DNA of 48,120 nucleotides from DASZZY01 sp036260395 (GTDB lineage Bacteria > Actinomycetota > UBA4738 > CALAEC01): contig DASZZY010000066.1 of assembly GCA_036260395.1 (NCBI GenBank), positions 1-48,120 on the forward strand. The letters run 5' to 3'. Shown in pieces: positions 16,663-24,645 of the stretch. How positions within the stretch are numbered: the first letter of the stretch is position 1; every line of letters starts with the position of its first letter. The position numbers and the translations under genes were made by a program. Under the pieces are notes generated by a model that worked only from the letters and a program-made list of their open reading frames with translations, had not been told where the DNA came from and did no database searches.

Positions 16663-16845
16663 ATGGCGCTAGCCTTCACCTCGCCGTGGCCCGGCCCGGG
16701 GAACAGCAAGGGCGGCCCCTCGGACGCCGAGGGAGCCCCGGAGGCGGCCGGCGACCCGCCCGACCGTATCGCCACCGACGAGGACCCGCCGCGGGCCTCG
16801 CTGATCACCGCCCCGTGGCCGGGCCCCGGCAACAGCGACGGATAG
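16663..16845 (+). CDS. 60-residue peptide with duplicated PWPGPGNS motif
   Basis: Small acidic, Pro/Gly-rich peptide beginning MALAFTSPWPGPGNSKGG and ending TAPWPGPGNSDG. The octapeptide PWPGPGNS occurs near each end, around a linker rich in Glu/Asp/Pro/Ala. The two copies differ at three bases, all silent third positions, suggesting the peptide sequence is conserved. Nearly all codons end in G or C, as in neighbouring genes. A TACGCT box 6 nt upstream of the ATG suggests a leaderless mRNA. No signal peptide or known family is recognised. It could be a modified-peptide precursor or protein-binding peptide; that is speculation. The frame also runs upstream as an antisense shadow of the antiporter, so coding status is not certain. 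Confidence 0.5.
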   Translation: MALAFTSPWPGPGNSKGGPSDAEGAPEAAGDPPDRIATDEDPPRASLITAPWPGPGNSDG

Positions 16846-16984
16846 CGGTGGCCGCCGGGACGTCGGTGAGGGCGCAGGCCCGCGGAGAAGTGGACCCGTG
16901 GGGAGCGGAGCTGGTGGCGGTTGTGCGGCGGGTAAGAACGGGGGGCAGGCCCCCTCGAGGAGCATCCCGGCGAAGGAGGCGACC

Positions 16985-17722
16985 GTGATCGCGATCAGGC
17001 GCGACAAGGAGATCTACGAGGTGGACGGGGGATGGTTCCACGCCCGGTGGCACTTCTCGTTCGATCGGTACCGCGACCCGGAGAACGACGGGTTCGGGGC
17101 GATGCGGGTGTTCAACGACGACCGACTGGTCCCGGGCGCCATCTGGCCGCTCCACCCGCACCAGGACATCGAGGGGCTGACGTACGTCGTCGAGGGCAGC
17201 TTCGGCCACGAGGACGACGTCGGCGGCCCGTACGGGCCGCTCCCCGCCGGATCGGTGCAGCGCATGACGCTCGGATCCGGCGCGTACCACTCCGAGCAGA
17301 ACGCGTCGGAGACGGAGCCCATGCGGTTCATCCAGATCTGGATCCTCCCCGACACGCCCGGCCTCGCGCCGGGGGTCGAGCAGCGGGCGTTCACGCGCGA
17401 CGACCGGACGAACCGGCTGGTGAAGGTGATCGGTCCCGAGGGGGGCGACGTCGTCCGGGTCCACCAGGACGCCAGCGTCCACATCGCCCGGCTGGAGCCG
17501 GGGTTCGAGGTGACGCACGGGATCGGGCAGGGCCGGGGCGCCTACATCTACCTCATCGAGGGGAAGGCGGCGTTCGACGACGAGGAGGTCGCGACCGGCG
17601 ACGCCGCCAAGGTCACGGACCAGCCGTCGCTCCGGGTGCGGGCCGAGGAGCCCAGCGAGCTGATCCTCGTCGACGTGCCGATGCGGTTCGAACCCGTGGG
17701 GATCTGGCGGGGACGGATGTGA
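16985..17722 (+). CDS. pirin family protein
   Basis: 245-residue bicupin of the pirin family. The N-terminal cupin carries the metal motif HPHQDIEGLTYVVEGSFGHED and the second-motif HSEQNAS, followed by the family signature MRFIQIWILPDTPGLAPG. Bacterial pirins include quercetin dioxygenases and redox-sensing regulators; the role here cannot be decided. Start GTG at 16985 with GAAGGAGG five nt upstream; longer in-frame starts have no ribosome site. The gene ends before a strong bidirectional terminator. A second pirin-like gene lies at 20348. Confidence 0.9.
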   Translation: MIAIRRDKEIYEVDGGWFHARWHFSFDRYRDPENDGFGAMRVFNDDRLVPGAIWPLHPHQDIEGLTYVVEGSFGHEDDVGGPYGPLPAGSVQRMTLGSGAYHSEQNASETEPMRFIQIWILPDTPGLAPGVEQRAFTRDDRTNRLVKVIGPEGGDVVRVHQDASVHIARLEPGFEVTHGIGQGRGAYIYLIEGKAAFDDEEVATGDAAKVTDQPSLRVRAEEPSELILVDVPMRFEPVGIWRGRM

Positions 17723-17773
17723 CCGGGCCCCGCTGCCGGCGCTCCGACCGGGAGGGGGCGGGTGGTGGAACGC

Positions 17774-17806
17774 CGAAGGCCCGGTGGCGGTGCCACCGGG
17801 CCTTCG
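17774..17806. terminator. bidirectional terminator hairpin
   Basis: CGAAGGCCCGGTGGC pairs perfectly over 15 bp with its complement around a 3-nt loop. It lies between the convergent pirin and TIG-like genes. There is no long T-run, but the stem strength and position fit a shared terminator. Confidence 0.85.
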
Positions 17807-17821
17807 TCCGAGCGTCGGGCC

Positions 17822-18208
17822 CTATCCGTCGGAAGGCACGACCCGGATCGTCACGCTGCAGCTGGTCGGGTTCCCCGAATGGGCATCGAGGCCCCGGACG
17901 ATGATCTGGGCCGTCCCCAGCTCGGCGTCGGCGGGGATCGTCACGTTGGCCGAGAACCGCTCACGCTGGTTGACCGTGGCGGTCCCGATCAGCGTCTGGT
18001 GGGTCGGGTCGTCGTAGAAGATCTCGACCGTCGACCCGGGCTGGAAGCCGTCGCCGGCCACCCCGATGGTCTCTCCGGGCGACGGCGTCGTGTCGCTGAC
18101 CCGGCAGGCGATGTGGGCGGCGGTGGCGGGCACCGCCACGAGCGCCAGGGTGGCCGCCAGTGCCAGCCCCAGGTAGAGCTTCCTCGATGAGCTGCGTGTG
18201 TTCTCCAT
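17822..18208 (-). CDS. secreted Ig/TIG-like domain protein
   Basis: 128 residues. A signal peptide (KLYLGLALAATLALVAVPATAA) precedes one beta-sandwich domain with the pattern SPGETIGVAGDGFQPGSTVE then GTAQIIVRGLDAHSGNPTSC, typical of IPT/TIG-like or bacterial Ig-like domains (GxGFxPGSxV). Two cysteines (in IACRVS and TSCSVT) could form one disulfide. Probably an exported cell-surface or binding protein; no enzymatic motif. Start ATG 18208 has GAAGGAGGG just upstream. Ends at the shared hairpin. Confidence 0.82.
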   Translation of the reverse strand: MENTRSSSRKLYLGLALAATLALVAVPATAAHIACRVSDTTPSPGETIGVAGDGFQPGSTVEIFYDDPTHQTLIGTATVNQRERFSANVTIPADAELGTAQIIVRGLDAHSGNPTSCSVTIRVVPSDG

Positions 18209-18308
18209 ACATCCCTCCTTCAGGGGCTCGTGTTGATGCACACGCTGGGACGTGCCGTACCCGTCGGCTTCGCGAGCAAACGCGACGACGGCGTTCCTGA
18301 AGATTTCC

Positions 18309-19145
18309 TCATCCGGCGCCGGCCGCCCCGCCGTAGCGGGCCAGCACCGCGTCGGAGAACGGGGGCCAGGCCTCGAGGGACCATGGCCCGAAGGCCCGGT
18401 CCGCGACCGCGACGGCCGAGAGGCGCGCGTCGGGATCCACCCAGAGGAACGACCCGGTCCCCCCGAAGTGGCCGAAGGTCCGGGGGGAGTTGCGGCGCCC
18501 GGTCCAGTGCGGCTGCTTCGTGCCTCGGATCTCGAACGTCAGGCCCCAGTCGTTCGGCTCGAACCGCCCGATCTCGGGGAGGACGCCGACCAGGCCCGGG
18601 AACTGGACCGAGGTGGCCGCGGCCAGCGTCGCCTCCGAGACCAGCGTCGGCCGAAACAGTTCCCGCGAGAACGCCAGCAGGTCGCCCACGCTGCTCCACA
18701 CCGCGTGCGCCGGGGAGCCGCGCACCTCGGTGGCGCGCATCCCGAGGGGCTCGAGGACCCCGAGCCGGAGGTACTCCTCGAACGCGATGCCGGTCCGGGC
18801 CGCGAGGTGTTCGGCGAACCGCTCGATCCCCGTGTTCGAGTAGATCCGTCGCCGCCCGGGCGGCGCGATACTCCGGTCCTGGTCGAACGCCAGCCCCGAG
18901 GCGTGCGCCAGCAGGTGGCGGACGGTGGACCCCGGAGGGCCGGCGGCCTCGTCGAGGTCGACGGCTCCCTCCTCGACCGCGACCAGGGCGGCCAGGCCGA
19001 CCAGGACCTTCCCGACGGAGGCGACCGGCATGCTGGACCCAGGGTCGCCCGTCACGCCGACGGTTCGTTCCGGCGACGTCACGCCGGCGGACACGGCGCC
19101 GACCGGCCAGCCGGCCACGAGCGGTCGGAGGTCGTCGACATCCAC
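18309..19145 (-). CDS. serine beta-lactamase-family hydrolase
   Basis: 278-residue hydrolase of the class C beta-lactamase/esterase family. Nucleophile motif SVGK (Ser43-Lys46), second motif YSN (102-104) and a third-motif-like HFGGTGS around residue 218. No signal peptide is present, so it is probably a cytoplasmic esterase or peptidase rather than a secreted beta-lactamase. GTG start at 19145 lies 6 nt after TAGGTT on the minus strand and has no ribosome site, which fits a leaderless transcript. Substrate unknown. An unrelated, broken member of the same family lies at 7963-8710. Confidence 0.87.
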   Translation of the reverse strand: MDVDDLRPLVAGWPVGAVSAGVTSPERTVGVTGDPGSSMPVASVGKVLVGLAALVAVEEGAVDLDEAAGPPGSTVRHLLAHASGLAFDQDRSIAPPGRRRIYSNTGIERFAEHLAARTGIAFEEYLRLGVLEPLGMRATEVRGSPAHAVWSSVGDLLAFSRELFRPTLVSEATLAAATSVQFPGLVGVLPEIGRFEPNDWGLTFEIRGTKQPHWTGRRNSPRTFGHFGGTGSFLWVDPDARLSAVAVADRAFGPWSLEAWPPFSDAVLARYGGAAGAG

Positions 19146-19151
19146 GCCGGC

Positions 19152-19157
19152 AACCTA
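19152..19157 (-). promoter_or_regulatory. -10 box, leaderless serine hydrolase gene
   Basis: Minus-strand TAGGTT followed by exactly 6 nt and the GTG start at 19145. Confidence 0.5.
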
Positions 19158-19246
19158 GCGCGCCACCGGCGCGACGTCCCGCCCCGGGGACGCCCCGCGC
19201 CCCTGCCCGACGGTACGCTTGACATCCGCTCGAGCGAGGAGGGACT

Positions 19247-19759
19247 GTGGTGGCGGACGTCAGGGACTCGATCGAGGGCGCGGTTCGGTACCTGTCCGAG
19301 CATCCGGACGAGGCCCGGTACACGGATTCCGTCGCCCGGGCCACGCTCGGCGACGATCTCCGGGCCGAGGTCGTGGGCCCCAAGGGCGAGCGCATCGTGA
19401 CGGACATGCCGGCGGCGGTCGGTGGGCGGGCGGAGCATCCGACGCCCGGGTGGCTGTTCCGCGCGGCGATGGCCTCCTGCGTGGCGGCGACCGTGGGGAT
19501 GGAGGCCGCCCGCGAGGGCGTCACGCTGACCTCGCTCGAGGTCGAGGCCGACAGCGAGTCGGACGACCGCGGGATGCTGGGGATCGACGACGACGTGCCG
19601 CCCGGGCCGCTTTCCAGCCGGATCCGGATCCGCGCCGCCGCGCAGGGCGCCTCGGGGGAGCGGCTCCGCGAGATCGTGGAGCGCGGAGCGGCCCGCTGCC
19701 CGGTGTGCGATGCGACGAAGCGCGCCGTGGAGGTCTCGGTCGAGGTCCAGGCCTCCTGA
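19247..19759 (+). CDS. OsmC family protein
   Basis: 170-residue OsmC/Ohr-fold protein. Redox cysteines: Cys78 in MASCVAATVGMEA and the C-terminal RCPVC pair (151, 154). Family members reduce organic hydroperoxides using a peroxidatic and a resolving cysteine. The RCPV position matches the second cysteine; the extra CPVC cysteine is less usual. GAGGAGGG lies just upstream of the GTG (two adjacent GTG codons at 19247 and 19250 are possible), and TACGCT at 19214-19219 is a likely -10. Divergent from the serine hydrolase. Single gene, probably oxidative-stress related. Confidence 0.88.
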   Translation: MVADVRDSIEGAVRYLSEHPDEARYTDSVARATLGDDLRAEVVGPKGERIVTDMPAAVGGRAEHPTPGWLFRAAMASCVAATVGMEAAREGVTLTSLEVEADSESDDRGMLGIDDDVPPGPLSSRIRIRAAAQGASGERLREIVERGAARCPVCDATKRAVEVSVEVQAS

Positions 19760-19847
19760 GCGCCCACCGCAGACGTGTAGGGCCCGCCACCGTGGGTACG
19801 TCCGTCATGGAAGGTCGGCCGCGACGCCCGTGGAGGAAGGTGACGTC

Positions 19848-20351
19848 ATGCAGAGGAGCCTCAGCAAGGAGATCGTGCTCGGGACCGGCGCGGCGTACGC
19901 GGCGTCCAAGGTCATGGATCGCGTCACGACCGCGTACATGGAGCAGCAGAGCGAGTCCTCGAAGCAGCGGGAGAAGGAGCTTCAGGACGAGCCCTCGTAC
20001 GCCAAGGCCGCAGAGAGGCTCGCCGAGCTGAGGGGCAGGGACATCGACGAGCAGGAGGCCCAGCGGCTCGGCCAGCGCCTCCACGTCGGGCTGGGCCTGT
20101 CCGGCGGGCTCGTGGCGGGGCTCCTCGCCGCCCGGGGGATGAACCCCATCGCGGCCGGCCTGGTGACCGGGCTCGGGATGTGGCTGCTCGTGGACGAGGC
20201 GGGCAACGCGACGCTGGGCCTGACCCCACCGGCGACCGCCTATCCGCGCGAGACGCACATCCGTGGCCTGCTCGGGCACCTGGCGTACGGCGGCGCGCTC
20301 GGGCTCCTGCTGGCCGTCGGCAACACGGTCTTCCGCGCGAAGAAGCGGTGA
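19848..20351 (+). CDS. YagU/DUF1440-like membrane protein
   Basis: 167 residues. Begins SLSKEIVLGTGAAYAASKVM, with a predicted amphipathic/helical segment (YMEQQSESSKQREKELQDEP) before three to four membrane helices: VGLGLSGGLVAGLLAARG, NPIAAGLVTGLGMWLLVDEAG and LAYGGALGLLLAVGNTV. The pattern GxxxG...DEAGNATLGLTPP...HxRGLxxHLxYG is that of DUF1440/YagU-like proteins; function unknown. GGAGGAAGG precedes the ATG at 19848. Its stop overlaps the GTG of the next pirin-like gene (GTGA). Confidence 0.78.
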   Translation: MQRSLSKEIVLGTGAAYAASKVMDRVTTAYMEQQSESSKQREKELQDEPSYAKAAERLAELRGRDIDEQEAQRLGQRLHVGLGLSGGLVAGLLAARGMNPIAAGLVTGLGMWLLVDEAGNATLGLTPPATAYPRETHIRGLLGHLAYGGALGLLLAVGNTVFRAKKR

Positions 20352-21148
20352 GCGACCGGCCGGGGACCACCACCCGTCCTTTCCTCGTCCTAGCGCCCGA
20401 GGACCACGTCGTCCTCGGCGAATCGGACTTCGGGATGCCGGGCTTGAAGGCCGTGGAGTCGATTGGGCCGTTCACGGAGATCCAGGCCTCGGGGCCCCTG
20501 GTGACGGTGCACGACTCCACGGTGGACGCCGGGCTCGGCATCGGCCATCACCCGCACCGGTTCAACGAGCGGCTGTTCTACATCGAGCGCGGCCAGCTCG
20601 ACCACGACGACGCGCTGAACCGCATCACCGGGCACATGGACACCGGGGACGTCGGGCAGTTCACCGAGGGCCGCAGGGGCATGGTCCACTCCGAGTGGAA
20701 CCACGGGGACGTCGACACCCGGGCGTACATCCTGGTGTACAGCACCGACCCCGTCCCCCCGCACGCGGGCTTCAACGTGCTCAAGGACGCGGAGGCCCCC
20801 CGGTCCGAGGAGGGAGCCGGGGTCCGGACCAAGGAGCTGGTCGGGCCCAGGTCGCCGCTCCGCGTCCACGGGGACATCCGGCTCTTCACGGACTCGCTCG
20901 TAGAGGCCGGAGCCACGCTGGAGGTCGACCTGGGTCCCTCGGAGGGCGGCGTCGTGAGCGTCCGCGAGGGCGAGGCCCTGGTCGACGGCGAACCGGAGCG
21001 GCTGGTGGCCGGGACGACGCTCGTGGCGCCGCCGGCGGGGGACCGGCGGCGGGTCGCGCTCCGGGCCGCCGCGCCGAGCCGGGTCGTGCGGGTGGTCCAC
21101 GGCCCGGGCCATGGCTTCGTCCGCTCCACGCCCCACCCACGCCGCTGA
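20348..21148 (+). CDS. pirin-like bicupin protein
   Basis: 266 residues; pirin-family bicupin. Metal motif HHPHRFNERLFYIERGQLDH in the first cupin and MVHSEWNH as second motif, supplying three His and a Glu. The second cupin (about 150-250) is degenerate. Pirins act as quercetin dioxygenases or redox-linked regulators; which applies is unclear. It overlaps the upstream membrane-protein gene by 4 bp, so the two form an operon. Distinct in sequence from the pirin at 16985. Confidence 0.85.
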   Translation: MSDRPGTTTRPFLVLAPEDHVVLGESDFGMPGLKAVESIGPFTEIQASGPLVTVHDSTVDAGLGIGHHPHRFNERLFYIERGQLDHDDALNRITGHMDTGDVGQFTEGRRGMVHSEWNHGDVDTRAYILVYSTDPVPPHAGFNVLKDAEAPRSEEGAGVRTKELVGPRSPLRVHGDIRLFTDSLVEAGATLEVDLGPSEGGVVSVREGEALVDGEPERLVAGTTLVAPPAGDRRRVALRAAAPSRVVRVVHGPGHGFVRSTPHPRR

Positions 21149-21171
21149 GACGGAGCCTCGTCCCCCCGGAG

Positions 21172-21177
21172 TAAGGT
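21172..21177 (+). promoter_or_regulatory. -10 box of leaderless uORF
   Basis: TAAGGT followed by exactly 6 nt and the GTG of the 21-codon uORF at 21184. There is no ribosome site between. Confidence 0.5.
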
Positions 21178-21183
21178 AGCGGC

Positions 21184-21249
21184 GTGCCCAGCGACGGCGG
21201 CGCGCGACGTCGGGGCGGCGGCACGGCCGAGCCCTGGGAGGGCCGCTGA
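21184..21249 (+). CDS. 21-residue leaderless uORF
   Basis: GTG-initiated mini-gene encoding VPSDGGARRRGGGTAEPWEG plus Arg, ending in a TGA that shares its last base with the ATG of the next gene (TGATG at 21247-21251). The start lies 6 nt after TAAGGT. No function is recognised. The layout suggests that its translation delivers ribosomes to the downstream gene, which lacks a good ribosome site of its own. Composition is basic and glycine-rich, so chance coding cannot be excluded. Confidence 0.45.
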   Translation: MPSDGGARRRGGGTAEPWEGR

Positions 21250-21704
21250 TGAGCGACCCGGGGAGCCGGTTCCCGTGGCGACGGACGGAGGAGCTGCCGG
21301 CGGCGGAGCCCCGGCGGGCCACGGAGCGCACGACGGCCCCGCCCGCCAGGCCGCGTCCCGGCCGGCCGCGCCCGCCGCTGGCATGGCTGGTCGTCGCGGT
21401 GCTGGCGGCGCTGCTGGTGTTCTTCCTCGGCTACCTCGCCGGCCGCTCCGGCGGGGCGTCGCCGGAGGAGGCCCGGCCCGCCTCCGGGAAGGCCCGGGCC
21501 TGCGTGCGGGCCGCGACGCTCTCGGCCCGGGTGACCCGTCTCCATCGCCAGGCCCTGGTCAACCGCGCGGAGTTCGCCCGGGCCCTTGGGAAGGGCGACG
21601 AGGTGCAGGTCGCGGCCCTGGACAGCCAGCTCCGGGCGCTCACCGCCAGGATCGACCAGGCCTCCACGAAGGCGGCCAGGGTCCTCCAGCGCTGCCAGCG
21701 CTGA
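21249..21704 (+). CDS. single-pass membrane protein with C-terminal helical domain
   Basis: 151 residues. A Pro/Arg-rich cytoplasmic N-terminus (about 43 residues) is followed by one membrane helix (LAWLVVAVLAALLVFFLGYLAG) and an external helical part with heptad-like spacing (ALDSQLRALTARIDQASTKA), possibly a coiled coil. Two cysteines (ACVRAAT and the terminal QRCQR) could pair. No family recognised. The ATG overlaps the stop of the small uORF; its own ribosome site (GGGAGGGCCGCTG) is weak to moderate. Convergent with the ABC permease, 6 bp away. Confidence 0.72.
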   Translation: MSDPGSRFPWRRTEELPAAEPRRATERTTAPPARPRPGRPRPPLAWLVVAVLAALLVFFLGYLAGRSGGASPEEARPASGKARACVRAATLSARVTRLHRQALVNRAEFARALGKGDEVQVAALDSQLRALTARIDQASTKAARVLQRCQR

Positions 21705-21710
21705 CGCGGC

Positions 21711-22517
21711 TCAGCGGACCAGGCGGCGGCGGAGGAGGTTCAGCGGGAGGACGAACAGCGCCGCCGTCAGGCCCACGATCCACAGGGCCGCCAGCGCGGC
21801 GGCCTCCAGGTCGCCGGTCAGCACCAGCGCCCGCATCAGGTTGACGCCGTGATGGAGCGGCATGAACCAGGCCAGCCCCTCCACCCACTGCGGCAGCCGG
21901 TCCAGCGGGAAGAAGATCCCGGAGAACAGGAACATCGGCGTCATGAACAGCGTCCAGTAGTACGTGAAGTAGTCGATCACCGGGATCACCGCGGTGAACG
22001 CCAGGCCGATGACCGAGAACATCATCCCGATCAGCGCGATGGCCACCGGCGACAGGAGCGCCAGCCAGGAGTGGACCACGCCGAACGTGCTGGCGATGGC
22101 CAGGAACACGACGCCGTAGATCAGCGACCTCGTCGTCCCCCACAGGAGCTCGCCGAGGGCCACGTCCTCCGGCGAGAGCGGCGTGGCCATGGCCGCGTCG
22201 TAGATCCGGCCGAACTTCATCTTCACGAAGCAGTTGAACGTGACCTCGAACGACGTCCCGTACATCGCGGCGGTGGCCACCAGCCCGGGGGCGATGAAGT
22301 CGATGTAGGGGAGGCCGCGGATCGAGAGGTACGTCCCGAGGCCCAGCCCCATGGCCAGCAGGAAGAACAGCGGCTCGAAGAAGTTCGGGAGGATGTTGAG
22401 CTTGTACGTGCGGCGGTAGATCGAGGCGTTCCGCTGCCACACGCGCCACGCCGAGGGCAGCCGGAGGTCCGGCTTCCGCAGGACCCGACCGGGTGCCGCC
22501 AGCGCCTCGGCGCTCAC
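21711..22517 (-). CDS. ABC-2 type transporter permease
   Basis: 268-residue permease with six membrane helices and the ABC-2 pattern (FVKMKFGRIYDAAMATPLSP, MTPMFLFSGIFFPLDRLPQW, GLAWFMPLHHGVNLMRAL) typical of NodJ/DrrB-like exporters. It pairs with the ATPase encoded just upstream. The GTG start overlaps the ATPase stop by 4 bp (GTGA). Substrate unknown; the family exports drugs, lipo-oligosaccharides or polyketides. The next operon (23548-27197) is separated from this pair by 116 bp, so a functional link is only positional. Confidence 0.92.
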   Translation of the reverse strand: MSAEALAAPGRVLRKPDLRLPSAWRVWQRNASIYRRTYKLNILPNFFEPLFFLLAMGLGLGTYLSIRGLPYIDFIAPGLVATAAMYGTSFEVTFNCFVKMKFGRIYDAAMATPLSPEDVALGELLWGTTRSLIYGVVFLAIASTFGVVHSWLALLSPVAIALIGMMFSVIGLAFTAVIPVIDYFTYYWTLFMTPMFLFSGIFFPLDRLPQWVEGLAWFMPLHHGVNLMRALVLTGDLEAAALAALWIVGLTAALFVLPLNLLRRRLVR

Positions 22518-23431
22518 TCTCGCAGCCCCCGCCCCGTGAGCTGGAGGAAGACGTCCTCGAGCGTGGCCCCTCGCAGCCACACCGCGCCCGGGTCGGCGAC
22601 GACCTCGCGCACCCTGGCCAGCAGCCGCTCGCCCTGCGACGTGTAGAACAACCACCGATCGGCCAGGCGCTCGCTGCGCTCCGCCAGCCCGTCCAGCCGC
22701 TGGAGGGCCACCGCCGCGTCGGGGGAGGGGTCGAACACCTCGATGACCTGGGGGGAGGCCTCGCGGGCCACGAGCTCCCGCGGGGCCCCCTGGATCAGGA
22801 TCCGCCCCTCGTGCATGATCACCAGGCGGTCGCACAGCTGCGCGGCCTCCTCCATGTAGTGGGTCGTGAGGAGGAGCGTCACCCCCTGGCGCTTCAGCGA
22901 CCGGAGCTTCTCCCACACCAGGTGGCGCGCCTGAGGGTCCAGGCCCGTGGTGGGCTCGTCGAGGATCAGGACGTCCGGGTCGTTGATCAGCGACCGGGCC
23001 ACGAGCAGCCGTCGCTTCATGCCGCCGGAGAGCTGCGGGATCCCCCAATCGCGCTTGTCGGACAGCGCCACGAAGTACAGAAGCTCCTCGGCGGTGGCCC
23101 GGGCGATCCGGGTCGGGATGTCGAAGTACCGCGCGTAGATGAGCAGGTTCTGGAGGACCGAGACGTCCTCGTCGAGGTTGTTCTCCTGGGGAACCACGCC
23201 CATCCGGCGGCGGATCTCGCGCCCCCGGGACACCGGCATGCCGAGCACCTCCAGATCGCCGGAGGTGGGCGGCGACGTGCAGGAGATCATCCGCATCGTC
23301 GTGGTCTTCCCGGCCCCGTTCGGGCCCAGGAAGCCGAAGCACTCGCGCTCCCGGACCTCGAAGCCGATGCCCCGGACGGCCTCCGCCTCGCCGAACCGCT
23401 TGGTCAGCTCACGGGCGACGACGACGCTCAC
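22514..23431 (-). CDS. ABC transporter ATP-binding protein (NodI/DrrA type)
   Basis: 305-residue ATPase. Walker A GPNGAGKTTT, Q-loop VVPQENNL, ABC signature LSGGMKRRLLVARSL, Walker B VLILDEPTTGLD, and the switch His in TTHYMEEA. A C-terminal extension (about 215-305) is typical of DrrA/NodI exporters. It energises the permease at 21711-22517. The GTG at 23431 has no ribosome site: the upstream strand is C/T-rich. No other in-frame start fits the beginning of the domain (ELTKRFGEAEAVRGI), so initiation may be leaderless or weak. Confidence 0.93.
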   Translation of the reverse strand: MSVVVARELTKRFGEAEAVRGIGFEVRERECFGFLGPNGAGKTTTMRMISCTSPPTSGDLEVLGMPVSRGREIRRRMGVVPQENNLDEDVSVLQNLLIYARYFDIPTRIARATAEELLYFVALSDKRDWGIPQLSGGMKRRLLVARSLINDPDVLILDEPTTGLDPQARHLVWEKLRSLKRQGVTLLLTTHYMEEAAQLCDRLVIMHEGRILIQGAPRELVAREASPQVIEVFDPSPDAAVALQRLDGLAERSERLADRWLFYTSQGERLLARVREVVADPGAVWLRGATLEDVFLQLTGRGLRE

Positions 23432-23547
23432 GACGAGGGGGGAAGGACCGGCGCCACGGTGCCGGAGTGTAGCACCGGGCCGCGAGCGCTCGATCCGACG
23501 GGGGACCGAGGTCGAGCGAGGCTCGCCGAGCACCGTGCCCGACGGCG

Positions 23548-24645
23548 CTACCGGATCGTCAGGCGTTCGACGGTGGCCTCCGCCAAGACGTCGGGAAGCG
23601 GCTCGACGCCGATCCCCGGGCCGGCGGGGACGGCCATGGTGCCGTCCGCGTCGACGACGAACGGCTCGGTGAGGTCGCGCTCGAAGTAGCGCGCCGAGGC
23701 GCTGGTGTCGCCGGGCATCGTGAACCCGGGCAGCGAGGCGATGGCCACGTTGGCCGCCCGGCCGATGCCCGTCTCGAGCATCCCGCCGCACCAGACCGGG
23801 ACGCCGGCATCCCGGGCCAGGTCGTGGATGGCCACCGCCCCCCGGAGGCCGCCGACCCGCCCGACCTTGATGTTGATGACCCGGCACGCGCCGACTTCCA
23901 GCGCGCCGCGGGCCACCGTAGCCGAGGTGATCGTCTCGTCGAGGCACAGCGGCGTCTCCAGCCGACGCTGGAGGGCGGCGTGGCCCACGAGGTCGTCCTC
24001 GGCCAGCGGCTGCTCGATGTACTCGAGCCCGAGTTCGTCGAACGGGACGATGGCCTCCACGGTCTCCGGCGTGTAGGCGGCGTTGGCGTCGACGGTGAGC
24101 GGGAGGTCCGGGAACGCCGAGCGCACCTCGCGCACCACGTCGACGTCCCGGCCCGGTTCGATCTTCAGCTTCACCCGCCGGTACCCGGCGGCGGCGAACG
24201 CGGCCACCTGCTCCAGGAGGTCCTCGACGCGCTCCTCGATCCCCAGGCTCACCCCGCACGGCACCCGGTCCCGGATCCCGCCGAGGTGCGCGGCGAGGCC
24301 GGTGCCGGCTCGCCGGAGCCTGAGATCCAGCACCGCGGTCTCGAGGGCCGCCCGGGCCATGGGGTGGCCGCGGATGCCGGCCGGTCGGCCTTCCAGCGCG
24401 GCCGGGATCAGGTAGTCGCGGAGGACCGCCCACGCCGCCGCGTTCCACTCGGCGGAGTAGAGCGGGTGCTCGGCGGCCACGCACTCGCCCCACCCCTCGA
24501 CGCCGTCGGACCCGATGGCCCGCACGACGATGGCCTCCTTGACCGAGGTCGTGCCGAACGATGTCGTGAACGGCCGCACCAGCGGCAGGCGGACGAGCAG
24601 CAGCTCGGCGGCCTCGGCCAGCCCCGGCGCCGGCCGGAGGGTCAC
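23548..24645 (-). CDS. menC: MenC-family enolase, probable N-succinylamino acid racemase
   Basis: 365-residue enolase-superfamily enzyme of the o-succinylbenzoate synthase/N-succinylamino acid racemase (OSBS/NSAR) family. Catalytic acid/bases are Lys159 and Lys161 (VKLKIEPG) and Lys260 (NIKVG). Metal ligands are Asp186 (VDAN), Glu211 (IEQP) and Asp236 (LDET). The family racemises N-succinyl amino acids or dehydrates the menaquinone precursor, and many members do both. Overlap (GTGA) with a COG3375-type GNAT and closeness to an M20 peptidase favour the succinylamino acid racemase role. A UbiA-type gene 5 kb away keeps a menaquinone role open. Confidence 0.88.
   Translation of the reverse strand: MTLRPAPGLAEAAELLLVRLPLVRPFTTSFGTTSVKEAIVVRAIGSDGVEGWGECVAAEHPLYSAEWNAAAWAVLRDYLIPAALEGRPAGIRGHPMARAALETAVLDLRLRRAGTGLAAHLGGIRDRVPCGVSLGIEERVEDLLEQVAAFAAAGYRRVKLKIEPGRDVDVVREVRSAFPDLPLTVDANAAYTPETVEAIVPFDELGLEYIEQPLAEDDLVGHAALQRRLETPLCLDETITSATVARGALEVGACRVINIKVGRVGGLRGAVAIHDLARDAGVPVWCGGMLETGIGRAANVAIASLPGFTMPGDTSASARYFERDLTEPFVVDADGTMAVPAGPGIGVEPLPDVLAEATVERLTIR

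Noticed and set aside
23548..24645. Firm assignment of the enolase to menaquinone synthesis
   Set aside because: Its operon partners (GNAT, M20) match the succinylamino acid pathway, and no other men gene is in the operon; menaquinone use is kept only as an alternative.
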